Assembly (NCBI GenBank): GCA_965246875.1
Contig: CBDFFU010000003.1
Location: 1,259,288 to 1,323,287 of the forward strand
Reading direction: 5' to 3'
Length of the DNA: 64,000 bases
Source of the DNA: DASWYT01 sp965246875
GTDB lineage: Bacteria; Pseudomonadota; Alphaproteobacteria; Micavibrionales; SZUA-601
Of the stretch, positions 19,890 through 28,330 are shown in pieces. Both the position numbers and the translations under genes were made by a program. Every line of letters starts with the position of its first letter. The stretch's first letter is position 1. The notes beneath the pieces are model-generated. The model saw nothing but the letters and a program-made list of their open reading frames with translations, did no database searches and was not told the DNA's origin.

Positions 19890-20462
19890 CTAGGCGGCGT
19901 CTTGCTCATCTTTGGCAACAAAAGCGTTATCCGGCACGGTTGGCTGATCGTCATTGGTGCTCGTTGCATCCTTTTCAGGCTTAGCCTTGCTACGCTCTAA
20001 CTGTGAAGCAGCTTCTTCCGGTGTCCGGGCGACGTTCAATGTCGCGTAGACAACAACCTCAGGGTGAAGCGTGATTTTAGCCTTGAACAGACCCAGCGTT
20101 TTAACGGTTTCGAGCAGATCAATTTGCTGACGCTGTGCATTGTAGCCAGCAGCAGTCAACGCGTCGGCCACATCACGGGCCGACACAGATCCATACAGTT
20201 TACCGCTTTCAGCAGCCTGACGGATAATGCTGACGGTGACATCTGTCATCTTCTCGGCGGCTTTGTCGGCGTCTTTCTTCGAATTCGCATTCAGCGTTTC
20301 CAGTGTTTTACGCTGGGATTCGAAATAAGCGAGATTGTCCTTGGTCGCGCGCAAGGCTTTCTTGCGTGGGATCAAAAAGTTGCGGGCAAAGCCTGGCTTG
20401 ACGGTGACGACTTCACCCATCTGGCCCAGATTTTCGACGCGTTCTAATAATACGATTTCCAT
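19890..20462 (-). CDS. rplI: 50S ribosomal protein L9
   Basis: 190 residues. The N-terminal rRNA-binding domain (MEIVLLERVENLGQMGEVV, then the GFARNFLIPRKKA signature) is connected by the long helix to the C-terminal domain (YGSVSARDVADAL). An acidic or Gln-rich tail of about 40 residues (KPEKDATSTNDDQPTV...) extends beyond the usual 150, as in many alphaproteobacteria. Last gene of the operon. Confidence 0.97.
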   Translation of the reverse strand: MEIVLLERVENLGQMGEVVTVKPGFARNFLIPRKKALRATKDNLAYFESQRKTLETLNANSKKDADKAAEKMTDVTVSIIRQAAESGKLYGSVSARDVADALTAAGYNAQRQQIDLLETVKTLGLFKAKITLHPEVVVYATLNVARTPEEAASQLERSKAKPEKDATSTNDDQPTVPDNAFVAKDEQDAA

Positions 20463-20477
20463 GTTGATGCGTCCTTC

Positions 20478-20732
20478 TTATTCGTGATCGGTGAACGGCA
20501 ACAGCGCCAGCATGCGGGCCTGCTTGATCGATTGCGCCAGTTTACGCTGGTATTTCAGCGACACGCCGGTGATACGGCTTGGCATCATTTTGCCACGCTC
20601 GGAGATGTAGCGTTTCAACATCTCGACATCTTTGTAATCGATTTTCGGCGAGTTATCGCTGGAAAACGGGCAGGTTTTGCGACGGCGTGGGCCGGTGCGG
20701 CGCGCGGCGGAGGTGACTACGGGGCGGCTCAT
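20478..20732 (-). CDS. rpsR: 30S ribosomal protein S18
   Basis: 84 residues with the S18 core (CPFSSDNSPKIDYKDVEMLKR; RITGVSLKYQRKLAQSIKQAR). It binds S6 on the 30S platform. Its ATG overlaps the rpsF stop (ATGA), and rplI follows 15 bp later. Confidence 0.97.
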   Translation of the reverse strand: MSRPVVTSAARRTGPRRRKTCPFSSDNSPKIDYKDVEMLKRYISERGKMMPSRITGVSLKYQRKLAQSIKQARMLALLPFTDHE

Positions 20733-21157
20733 GCGGCTTCTCCTTCTTGACGGCGGTTATCACCACCACGGTTATCATCGCGACGGTTGTCGTCACCACG
20801 ATAGTTATCGTCACGGCGATAGTTGTTGGCGGGCTCTTCTTTGCGCATCATCGGTGACGGCGCGTCGGCCAATGCATCGATTTTGATGGTCATAAAGCGC
20901 AGGACGTCTTCGTGCAAACGCAAATTACGCTCCAGCTCGTCCTTGGCGGAGGCCGGTGCATCCATTTCGATCATCACATAATGACCCTTGCGGTTCTTTT
21001 TGATTTTATAGGCCATCTGGCGCAAACCCCAATATTCGGTCTGGGCGATCGTACCACCATTGTCGGTGACAAACAGGCTCATTTGCTTGGTTAATTCTTC
21101 ATTCTGACCAGGCGTCAGGTCCTGCCGTGCGATAAACACGGTTTCATAGAACGGCAT
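20729..21157 (-). CDS. rpsF: 30S ribosomal protein S6 with charged C-terminal repeats
   Basis: 142 residues. The S6 core (YETVFIARQDLTPGQ, GLRQMAYKIKKNRKGHY) ends at about residue 110. A low-complexity tail rich in Arg, Asp and Asn follows, with imperfect repeats of the type YRGDDNRRDDN and ending EGEAA. The tail recalls the glutamylated tail of enterobacterial S6 but has a different composition. A GGGAG ribosome site lies five bases before the ATG. Confidence 0.96.
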   Translation of the reverse strand: MPFYETVFIARQDLTPGQNEELTKQMSLFVTDNGGTIAQTEYWGLRQMAYKIKKNRKGHYVMIEMDAPASAKDELERNLRLHEDVLRFMTIKIDALADAPSPMMRKEEPANNYRRDDNYRGDDNRRDDNRGGDNRRQEGEAA

Positions 21158-21191
21158 GTGAACTCCCTGTGGGTGTGTATTTGTGCCTTTT

Positions 21192-21216
21192 CAGGCGGTT
21201 ATCTAACCCCTGCCTG
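21192..21216 (-). promoter_or_regulatory. Possible S6:S18 autoregulatory leader hairpin
   Basis: The rpsF leader contains a bulged hairpin (CAGGC / GCCTG outer stem, GGTT / AACC inner stem, loop AGAT) with CCG at the junction on the 3' side. Known S6:S18 leaders present a CCG near the base of a hairpin that mimics the 16S rRNA site. The match is structural and short, so the assignment is tentative. Confidence 0.4.
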
Positions 21217-21242
21217 CCGGGCAAGAGTAAGGAGAAGAGTGG

Positions 21243-21271
21243 TTTATAGCGGGGTTTGGCGCGGGATGCAA
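21243..21271 (-). promoter_or_regulatory. Promoter of rpsF-rpsR-rplI
   Basis: TTGCAT (21266-21271) and TATAAA (21243-21248) on the minus strand are exactly 17 bp apart, about 85 bp upstream of rpsF. It is a good sigma-70-like match and the only one in this intergenic region facing rpsF. Confidence 0.6.
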
Positions 21272-21347
21272 GAAAATTATCTACTTAAATCTGCCTATCT
21301 TCGCAAACAAAGATATGATCTAAATAAATAGTATATATATACTTATC

Positions 21348-22070
21348 ATGAAAGATGTTGCGATGTGGAATTGGGATCAGGGTCATTTGCCATATTTTCA
21401 ATTTGATGCGCTACGTCAGATAGCAAGATTTGTTAGCGGTAACAATTTTAAATCTGCGGATAAAAGTACTTTATATACTCAAACTGGCCTTAGTTTTAAA
21501 AGCCCAGATACGCATAGTCCTTGGCGTAATTATTCAAGAGCTCTTAAACTCTGCTTTTTAATCAGCGAAAATAATGGAGAGGCCGAAGCAACTAAAGTTG
21601 CTCATATTCTTGCACAAGCTGGCACTGTGACATGCGATGAATATTTACATTTTTTAGTGAGTGCTTTCACGGATCCCTCGCCTGCGTTGGAAAACTGGCA
21701 ACCTAATGCTAGTTTCAGATATCCATTGCTATTTGCTCTAAAGTATTTACTAACCAAAACAGCTGTTTTAGGTATTCCAGTTGCAGATACAGATGAAATT
21801 ATTGGAGCTTATCTCACAACGGGTTCAAAAGGTGATGAAGATGCCAGTTATTTTATAAACATACTTAAAGACACATCGCTTTATGAATCCCGCGGCAAAA
21901 ACGTTAAAGATAATTTGAGAAGGCAATCTAGCGAAAGTCTTAAAGTCATATCTCAAATTTCTTATTTACATATGGATAAAAGGCAAATAACAGTTTCTCT
22001 TGATCCAGCAGATGCTCACATGATATTTGAGGACTTAACCTCCAATAATCGGACCTCATGCTATGAATAG
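21348..22070 (+). CDS. Unknown protein of the restriction-modification insert
   Basis: 240 residues, AT-rich codon use unlike the ribosomal genes beside it. No family is recognised with confidence. The N-terminal WNWDQGHLPYFQFDALRQIARF stretch and the helical body resemble the non-catalytic N-terminal part of some Type II restriction enzymes. Its stop overlaps the ATG of the HNH gene (ATGAATAG), and the HNH C-terminal part lies in this same reading frame. So the two could be one interrupted polypeptide or two coupled subunits. It probably has a role in restriction; this is inferred from position only. Confidence 0.6.
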   Translation: MKDVAMWNWDQGHLPYFQFDALRQIARFVSGNNFKSADKSTLYTQTGLSFKSPDTHSPWRNYSRALKLCFLISENNGEAEATKVAHILAQAGTVTCDEYLHFLVSAFTDPSPALENWQPNASFRYPLLFALKYLLTKTAVLGIPVADTDEIIGAYLTTGSKGDEDASYFINILKDTSLYESRGKNVKDNLRRQSSESLKVISQISYLHMDKRQITVSLDPADAHMIFEDLTSNNRTSCYE

Positions 22071-22511
22071 GGAAGATGAGATTAAAAGAATTTCCAATTT
22101 TTTTGAAGATGGAAGTACAAGTGATTTTTTGATTATCCGAATACTATTATTTCTGATGTAGTCGAAAGCGGATTTAAAGAAGGTACAAAAGTTAAAAAGA
22201 CACATATTACTATTGAAAGAAATACTAAGTTAAGAAAAGAATTCTTTATTATAAAGCCAACATTTATCTGCGATGTTTGCTTGCTGGATACAAAAAAAAC
22301 ATATCCATGGACAGAAAGAGTATTAGATATTCATCATCTTTTACCTTTATCTTCTGGGACCAGAGTTGAATCATCAGGTACTACTTTTAATGATATAGTT
22401 CCTGTATGTCCAAGTTGTCACAGGGCAATTCATCGTTATTATGATACTTGGTTGACTCAGAACAATCGTAGAGATTTTATGGATGCAAAAAGAGGCTTTA
22501 ACAGTTTATAA
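22063..22511 (+). pseudogene. HNH restriction endonuclease, one-base frameshift
   Basis: The frame opens at the ATG at 22063 and stops early at about 22160. If one T is added to the T6 run at 22125-22130, the frame continues to 22511 and gives a 149-residue protein. It then has a zinc-ligand pair CDVC, the HNH core LDIHHLLPLSSGTR and VPVCPSCHRAIHRYY, a classical HNH nuclease. Placed between an unknown gene and a C5 methyltransferase, it is the likely restriction subunit. The lesion may be real, phase-variable, or a sequencing error, since two more homopolymer lesions follow within 2 kb. Confidence 0.7.
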
Positions 22512-22543
22512 TAACGTGAAAACTAGTTTTCCAGGATTAATCT

Positions 22544-23747
22544 ATGCTAAATAAAACCACTGTTAGCGGTTCAAAATTTATTAGAGCCAAAGAAAGCCTC
22601 TTACTGGGTGCTGCAGAAGCGTGTGTGCCGTTCCTCGATCTTTTAAAACAATCGGATTTAAAAGATCGTAGTCTATCTTATGAAAGTTCAGTAATAAAAA
22701 AATGGTCAGGGCCTTCTCCATATTATTTAAGCGACTTTTCTAAAAATAAAAAGGCCATACCCACCATAAGTTTTTTTAGTGGTTGTGGTGGCATGGATTT
22801 GGGCTTAGAAGCTGTTGGTTTTGAACATTTAGCTTTATTTGAGTTTAATGAGTTATTTTGCAAAACTCTTCGTAAAAATCGTCCAAATTGGAAAGTGTTT
22901 GGTCCTCCTACACATTCTGGTGATGTTTCAAAATATGACGAAGTTGTAAGTTCACTAGAGACAATTATAAAATCTCCGTTTGAAGGTGTTTTCCGTAGGT
23001 GGGCCGCCGTGTCAGCCATTTTCTATAGCTGCTAATCAAAGGTTTTCGAAATCTGACGATAATTATAAACGCATTGGTTTCTCACACGAGAAAAATGGAA
23101 ACTTGCTGTTTGATTTTATAAATCTTGTATTAAAGTTTAAGCCTAAAGTATTTATAATTGAAAATGTGCCGGGTTTACGTGATCTTGACGATGGAAAACA
23201 ACTACAAGCTGCAATAGAAAAGCTAGTTTTAGGCGGTTATACTATAGAAACACCATTTGTTCTAAATGCAGCAAACTATAAGATTCCACAACATCGTCAT
23301 AGGCTTTTTGTAGTAGGTTCACGTGATCAAAAAATATTTAAAAAACCTGAACCGTCTAATGAGTTAATCGGTTGTGGAAGTGTGCTTTCAAATATAAAAA
23401 ATAATATACATAATAACGAAACACGTGAACACAAGCCTGGATCTATTATGAGATATATGAAGCTTGAGTATGGTCAACGAGATCAACTAGGAAGAGTAGA
23501 TAGACTTGATCCAACATTGCCCTCTAAAACTGTAATAGCTGGTGGTACAAATGGCGGTGGTCGTTCGCATTTGCATCCAGAAATACCCCGTACTTTAAGT
23601 GTTCGCGAATGTGCAAGACTGCAAACATTTCCTGACAATTATGTATTTGTTGGTCCTTCAGCGAGACAATTCACGCAAGTGGGAAATGCCGTTCCGCCTG
23701 TTCTTGCTGCCCAGTTAGGTATAGCTATTCGTAATAGTTATTTTTAA
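22544..23747 (+). pseudogene. DNA (cytosine-5) methyltransferase, one-base frameshift
   Basis: Two frames (22544-23035 and 22980-23747) join into one 400-residue C5-methyltransferase if a single T is removed from TTTT at 22989-22992. Motif I FFSGCGGMDLGLEAVGF lies in the first part. Motif IV GGPPCQPFS (catalytic Cys), ENVPGL (motif VI), QHRHRLFVVGSR (motif VIII) and the motif X segment (QVGNAVPPVLA) lie in the second. The break falls just before the catalytic motif. It would protect the host against the adjacent HNH enzyme. Low GC and its position between conserved core operons indicate horizontal acquisition. Confidence 0.85.
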
Positions 23748-23772
23748 TTTTAACTTTCAAAAGGCTTACACC

Positions 23773-24730
23773 ATGTCAATCGCATTTATTTTCCCCGGTC
23801 AGGGCAGCCAGTCGATCGGGATGGGCAAGGATTTCTATGACGCCTTCCCGGCTGCCAAGGAAGCGTTTCAGGAAGTCGATGAGGCGTTGGGGCAAAAGCT
23901 GACCGACATTATTTTTACCGGCGCGCCGGATGAGTTGAACCTTACCGCGAATACACAACCAGCCTTGATGACGGTTTCAATGGCGATCATGCGCACGTTA
24001 GCCGAACATTTTGATTTTAAAACTGGACAGTGTCGCGCAAGCTGTGGCCGGACACTCGCTGGGTGAATATACGGCCCATGCAGCGGTCAGCAGTTTTACA
24101 TTGACCAATACCGCGCAATTGTTGCGTATTCGCGGCGATGCCATGCAACGCGCAGTGCCGGTCGGCCAAGGTGCTATGGCGGCAATCCTCGGTCTCAATT
24201 TCGACCAGTTGCAACCATTATGCGCTGAGATTACGACACCGGATAATCTGGTCGTTACCGCCAATGATAATTGCCCCGGTCAGGTCGTGATCAGTGGCCA
24301 TTTAACTGCGGTCGAGTTGGCCATCGGTCGGGCGAATTTAATGGGAGCCAAACGCGCTGTCATGCTGCCGGTCTCAGCCCCTTTTCATTGCGCTTTGATG
24401 CAACCGGCCAGTGATGCCATGCGTGATGCGCTGGCGCAAACAGCGATGCAGGCACCACTGTTGCCGATCTATACCAATGTGACGTCACGCCCCGAAAGCA
24501 GCCCGGCAGTTTTGGAAAATTTATTGGTTGAGCAAGTGACCCAACCGGTCCGCTGGCGCGAAACAATTCAACATATGACAGCGGATGGCTTTACAACCTT
24601 TGTTGAAGTGGGTAGCGGCAAAGTTTTAGGTGGTCTGGTCAAACGCATCAATAGCGATGCCATATGCCTCAATATTCAAACGCCAGCCGATATTGAAGCA
24701 GTCCTTGAGCAACTTCAACAAAAACATTAA
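23773..24730 (+). CDS. fabD: Malonyl-CoA:ACP transacylase, apparent one-base frameshift
   Basis: FabD loads malonyl groups onto ACP and is normally essential. The N-terminal frame (IAFIFPGQGSQSIGMGKDF) and the C-terminal frame (VAGHSLGEYTAHAAV with the catalytic Ser) meet at AAAA (24019-24022). Removing one A restores a normal 318-residue protein reading ...EHFDFKLDSVAQAVAGHSLGE. As no second fabD is in view, a sequencing or assembly error is the simplest explanation. It heads the run fabD-fabG-acpP-fabF-mltG. Confidence 0.9.
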
Positions 24731-24762
24731 TTACTTCATCCAAAATCTTAACGGAGAAATAC

Positions 24763-25506
24763 ATGTTCGATTTAACAGGCAAAAAAGCGTTGATCACCGG
24801 CGCATCTGGCGGCATTGGTCAAGATATTGCTCAAGCGTTTTATGCCCAAGGTGCAACGGTTGCCTTGGCTGGCCGTAATAAGGACACCCTCGATAAACTG
24901 GCGGCTACGATGTCTGACAAAGCGCGCGTTCATGTCGTCACCGGCGATCTGGCCAACAGTGAGACGGCTGACAAACTGCTGTCCGATGCCGAAACCGCCA
25001 TGGGTGGTTTGGATATTCTCGTCAACAATGCAGGCCTGACCAAAGACGGTTTGGCGATGCGCATGAAAGATGAAGACTGGCAGCAAGTCATTGACGTCAA
25101 TTTGACCGGTGCCTTCCGCCTCACCCGCGCGGCACTCAAAGGCATGATGAAGCAACGCTTTGGCCGCATCATTAATATTACGTCCGTTGTCGGCGTGACC
25201 GGCAACCCAGGTCAGGCTAATTACGTAGCATCTAAGGCCGGTTTGATTGGCATGAGCAAATCATTGGCCCAAGAAGTGGCCAGCCGTGGAATTACGGTCA
25301 ATTGTGTTGCGCCCGGCTTTATCGCCACGGCGATGACCGATGCCTTAAATGACGATCAACGCGTCCGCATTCTGGGCAATATTCCGGCTGGCAAAATGGG
25401 CAGTCCGCAGGATATCGCCTCAGCCGCTGTTTTCCTGGCAAGTCAAGAAGCATCCTATATCACCGGCCAGACGATTCACGTCAATGGCGGCATGGCCATG
25501 ATCTAA
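24763..25506 (+). CDS. fabG: 3-oxoacyl-ACP reductase
   Basis: 247 residues, SDR family. TGASGGIGQD binds NADPH, and NNAGLTKDGL, the catalytic Ser in ITSVVG and YVASKAG are those of FabG. It reduces 3-oxoacyl-ACP in fatty-acid elongation. AACGGAGAAATAC before the ATG provides the ribosome site. It lies 32 bp after fabD. Confidence 0.96.
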   Translation: MFDLTGKKALITGASGGIGQDIAQAFYAQGATVALAGRNKDTLDKLAATMSDKARVHVVTGDLANSETADKLLSDAETAMGGLDILVNNAGLTKDGLAMRMKDEDWQQVIDVNLTGAFRLTRAALKGMMKQRFGRIINITSVVGVTGNPGQANYVASKAGLIGMSKSLAQEVASRGITVNCVAPGFIATAMTDALNDDQRVRILGNIPAGKMGSPQDIASAAVFLASQEASYITGQTIHVNGGMAMI

Positions 25507-25516
25507 ATAAAGGCTT

Positions 25517-25534
25517 GATTCACAATTGTGAATC
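25517..25534. promoter_or_regulatory. Perfect 18-bp palindrome upstream of acpP
   Basis: GATTCACAATTGTGAATC is its own reverse complement. It sits 11 bp after the fabG stop and about 145 bp before acpP. It is upstream of a TTGACT at 25553 and a TATAAT at 25567; these two are only 8 bp apart, so they are unlikely to form one promoter. A loop-free palindrome suits a dimeric regulator better than a terminator. The regulator is unknown. Confidence 0.45.
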
Positions 25535-25678
25535 GGCCTACAATCGAGAATACTTGACTTTAACCTGTATAATCGGCAGAAAAAGGAGCTTGCCCTTCTT
25601 TGGATGGCAACAAAAGTTTTATATCGTATCGGATCATTCGATCTGGTCATTTTTTCACAAGTCTTATGAGGACACACA

Positions 25679-25918
25679 ATGAGTGATGTAGCCGCCCGCG
25701 TCAAAAAAATCGTTATCGAGCATCTCGACGTGGATGACGCCAAAGTAACGAACGAAGCCAGCTTTATGGATGATCTGGGCGCTGACAGCCTGGACACCGT
25801 TGAATTGGTGATGGCGTTCGAAGAAGAATTCGGCATTGAAATTCCAGATGATGCAGCTGAAAAAATCATGACAGTCCAAGATGCTGTCAGCTACATCGAA
25901 CAAGCTTCCAATAAATAA
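25679..25918 (+). CDS. acpP: Acyl carrier protein
   Basis: 79 residues. GADSLDTVELVMAFEEEF includes Ser37, the 4'-phosphopantetheine site. It is very acidic, with the four-helix ACP length. GAGG before the ATG and a 172-bp leader suggest its own promoter within the fab cluster, giving extra expression. Confidence 0.98.
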   Translation: MSDVAARVKKIVIEHLDVDDAKVTNEASFMDDLGADSLDTVELVMAFEEEFGIEIPDDAAEKIMTVQDAVSYIEQASNK

Positions 25919-25926
25919 GATTGAGA

Positions 25927-25969
25927 ATGGGCGTCAACCGGTCAGCTGATCGAATGACGCCCATCTTTT
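25927..25969 (+). terminator. Terminator or attenuator hairpin between acpP and fabF
   Basis: Ten-base arms ATGGGCGTCA (25927-25936) and TGACGCCCAT (25955-25964) pair perfectly around an 18-base loop and are followed by CTTTTA. The short U run suggests partial termination, which would allow much more acpP than fabF transcript. Confidence 0.6.
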
Positions 25970-25988
25970 ATTCACACCACAATCGTTG

Positions 25989-27266
25989 ATGAATCATATG
26001 CGTCGTGTCGTTGTTACCGGTATGGGCATGCTGTCGCCATTAGGCACAGGTGTCGATCATGTTTGGCAAAATCTTATCGCTGGTCAAAGCGGTATTCGAG
26101 CCGTCACGTCGTTTGACGTGTCAGATATCACCAGCCGTGTCGCAGGCCAGGTGCCGGATGGCGATGGCGCGAACGGCACGTTTAATCCTGATCTGTTTGT
26201 CGAACCAAAAGAACAGAAAAAGGTCGACCGTTTTATTTTGCTGGGCATGGCGGCCGCCACGCAGGCCATTCAAGACAGCGGTTGGAAACCCGAAACTGAA
26301 GAAGACCAATGGCGCACCGGCGTGATGGTCGGGTCGGGTATCGGTGGCCTTAATGAAATTCATGAGACGTCGTTATTGATGGCCGAGAAAGGCCCGCGTC
26401 GTATCTCGCCGTTCTTTATTCCAGCCAGCTTGATTAATCTGGCGTCTGGCCAAATCTCGATTCAACATGGCTTTAAAGGTCCCAACCATGCCGTTGTTAC
26501 CGCTTGTTCAACCGGTGCGCACGCCATTGGTGATGCCGCACGTTTGATTAAATATGGCGATGCCGATGTCATGGTCGCCGGTGGTACCGAAGCCGCTGTT
26601 AATCGTCTGGGTATGGGTGGCTTTGCAGCATTGCGTGGGTTGTCGACAGGCTATAACGATAATCCGTCAGAAGCCTCACGTCCGTTTGACCAAGGCCGTG
26701 ATGGATTCGTCATTGCCGAAGGGGCTGGCGTTGTGGTTCTGGAAGAACTGGAACATGCCAAAAAACGTGGCGCCAAAATTTATGGCGAAGTGGTCGGTTA
26801 CGGCATGTCCGGCGATGCGCATCATATCACGTCCCCACCACCTGATGGCAATGGCGGTTACCGCGCCATGCAGGCTGCGTTGAACAGCGCTGGCCTGACG
26901 TCTGCCGACGTTGATTACATCAATGCCCATGGCACCTCGACACCGGTGGGTGACGAAATCGAAGTGGGCGCGATCAAACGCATACTGGGCGACAACGTCA
27001 AAACAACCTCCATGTCGTCGACCAAATCAGCCATCGGCCATTTGCTGGGTGCAGCTGGTGCGGTTGAAGCGATCTTTTGTTTGAAAGCCATGCAAGACAG
27101 TATCCTGCCGCCAACGTTGAATTTGGAAAACCCCAGTGAATCATGCCTTGGCATCGACCTGGTGCCAAAAGTGGCCAAGGAGAAAAAAGTCAAAGTGGCT
27201 TTGTCAAACTCATTTGGTTTCGGTGGCACGAACGCGTCGCTGATTTTCAAGGCGTTTGAGGGTTAA
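25989..27266 (+). CDS. fabF: 3-oxoacyl-ACP synthase II
   Basis: 425 residues. The Cys-His-His triad is seen as TACSTGAHA, NAHGTSTPVGD and KSAIGHLLGAAG; FGFGGTNASL ends the protein. It condenses malonyl-ACP with acyl-ACP. Starts are possible at ATG 25989 or ATG 25998 (MRRVVVTGMG, the usual family start). Confidence 0.97.
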   Translation: MNHMRRVVVTGMGMLSPLGTGVDHVWQNLIAGQSGIRAVTSFDVSDITSRVAGQVPDGDGANGTFNPDLFVEPKEQKKVDRFILLGMAAATQAIQDSGWKPETEEDQWRTGVMVGSGIGGLNEIHETSLLMAEKGPRRISPFFIPASLINLASGQISIQHGFKGPNHAVVTACSTGAHAIGDAARLIKYGDADVMVAGGTEAAVNRLGMGGFAALRGLSTGYNDNPSEASRPFDQGRDGFVIAEGAGVVVLEELEHAKKRGAKIYGEVVGYGMSGDAHHITSPPPDGNGGYRAMQAALNSAGLTSADVDYINAHGTSTPVGDEIEVGAIKRILGDNVKTTSMSSTKSAIGHLLGAAGAVEAIFCLKAMQDSILPPTLNLENPSESCLGIDLVPKVAKEKKVKVALSNSFGFGGTNASLIFKAFEG

Positions 27267-27311
27267 AACACGTCTCTAGCTTTTTCTGTTTTTGGCTTTA
27301 GATTGGCTATA

Positions 27312-28328
27312 ATGAAAAAAACATTGCTGGCTTTTTTCCTGCTATGCCTGCCCATTCTTGCTGCTATTGGTGGCGGTGTATGGTGGGTCAACAACCAGAT
27401 TTATAAACCGACCTCATTTGTTGTACAGCAATCTGTCGTGATTCCAAAGGGTGCCACTGGCATGGTCATTGCCCGCCAATTGCGGGATGCGCATGTGATC
27501 AAGCATGACTGGTTATTCTACGCTCTGCTCCGCTGGCCGTTTTATACCGACGGGCATCCAACAATTAAAGCGGGCGAATACGCTATTCAGGCCAAGGCAT
27601 CGCTGTATCAAATATTTGACCTGCTGCGCTCCGGTAAAATCGTCGTGCATAGACTTACTTTGCCTGAAGGATTGACGGTTAAGCAGATGATTAATCTGCT
27701 GATGGCGGACAGTATCCTGACCGGTGATGTGACGCCTGTGCCTGCAGAAGGCAGCTTATTGCCCGAAACCTATCAATTCGAACGTGGCGACACACGACAA
27801 AGCGTCATCGCCCAAATGCAGACAGCCATGCAGAAAACGCGAAGCGAGTTATGGGAAAAGCGCGCGGTCGATCTGCCCATCCAGACGATCGAACAGGCCG
27901 TCACCCTCGCCTCGATCGTCGAAAAGGAAACCGGGAAACCAATCGAGCGCCCGCGCATCGCCGGCGTCTTTATCAATCGCCTGCGCCAGACGATGCCGCT
28001 GCAGGCTGACCCGACAATTGTCTATGCCGTAACCGACGGGTTGGGTACAATGCAAGGCAAACGGCTGTGGGGCAAATATCTCGACACGCCCTCACCCTAT
28101 AACACCTATTTGCACACCGGCCTGCCTCCTGGACCGATTGCCAACCCTGGCAAGGCAGCACTGGAAGCCGTGTTGAATCCTGAGCAGCATAATTATCTCT
28201 ATTTTGTCGCTGACGGCACGGGTGGCCATGTGTTTGCGGCAACACTGGATGACCATAATCGTAATGTCCAAAAATGGTATAAAGTGCGCCAGACGGATGA
28301 ACAATTAGACGATAAAATAAAAAAATAA
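27312..28328 (+). CDS. mltG: Endolytic murein transglycosylase MltG
   Basis: 338 residues of the YceG family. One N-terminal membrane anchor (LLAFFLLCLPILAAIGGGVWW) is followed by a LysM-like subdomain and the catalytic domain with ASIVEKETGKP (active Glu), INRLRQTMPLQADPTI and the NTYLHTGLPPGPIANPG region. It cuts nascent glycan strands. fabF-mltG is a typical alphaproteobacterial neighbourhood. It is convergent with pgsA, two bases apart. Confidence 0.94.
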   Translation: MKKTLLAFFLLCLPILAAIGGGVWWVNNQIYKPTSFVVQQSVVIPKGATGMVIARQLRDAHVIKHDWLFYALLRWPFYTDGHPTIKAGEYAIQAKASLYQIFDLLRSGKIVVHRLTLPEGLTVKQMINLLMADSILTGDVTPVPAEGSLLPETYQFERGDTRQSVIAQMQTAMQKTRSELWEKRAVDLPIQTIEQAVTLASIVEKETGKPIERPRIAGVFINRLRQTMPLQADPTIVYAVTDGLGTMQGKRLWGKYLDTPSPYNTYLHTGLPPGPIANPGKAALEAVLNPEQHNYLYFVADGTGGHVFAATLDDHNRNVQKWYKVRQTDEQLDDKIKK

Positions 28329-28330
28329 AA

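Noticed and set aside
19883..19902. Hairpin at the rplI stop as the main terminator
   Set aside because: It overlaps the coding end and has only four T; the hairpin at 19815-19845 with seven T is much stronger.
25553..25572. TTGACT...TATAAT as the acpP promoter
   Set aside because: The two boxes are only 8 bp apart, too close for sigma-70; one of them may still be used with another partner.
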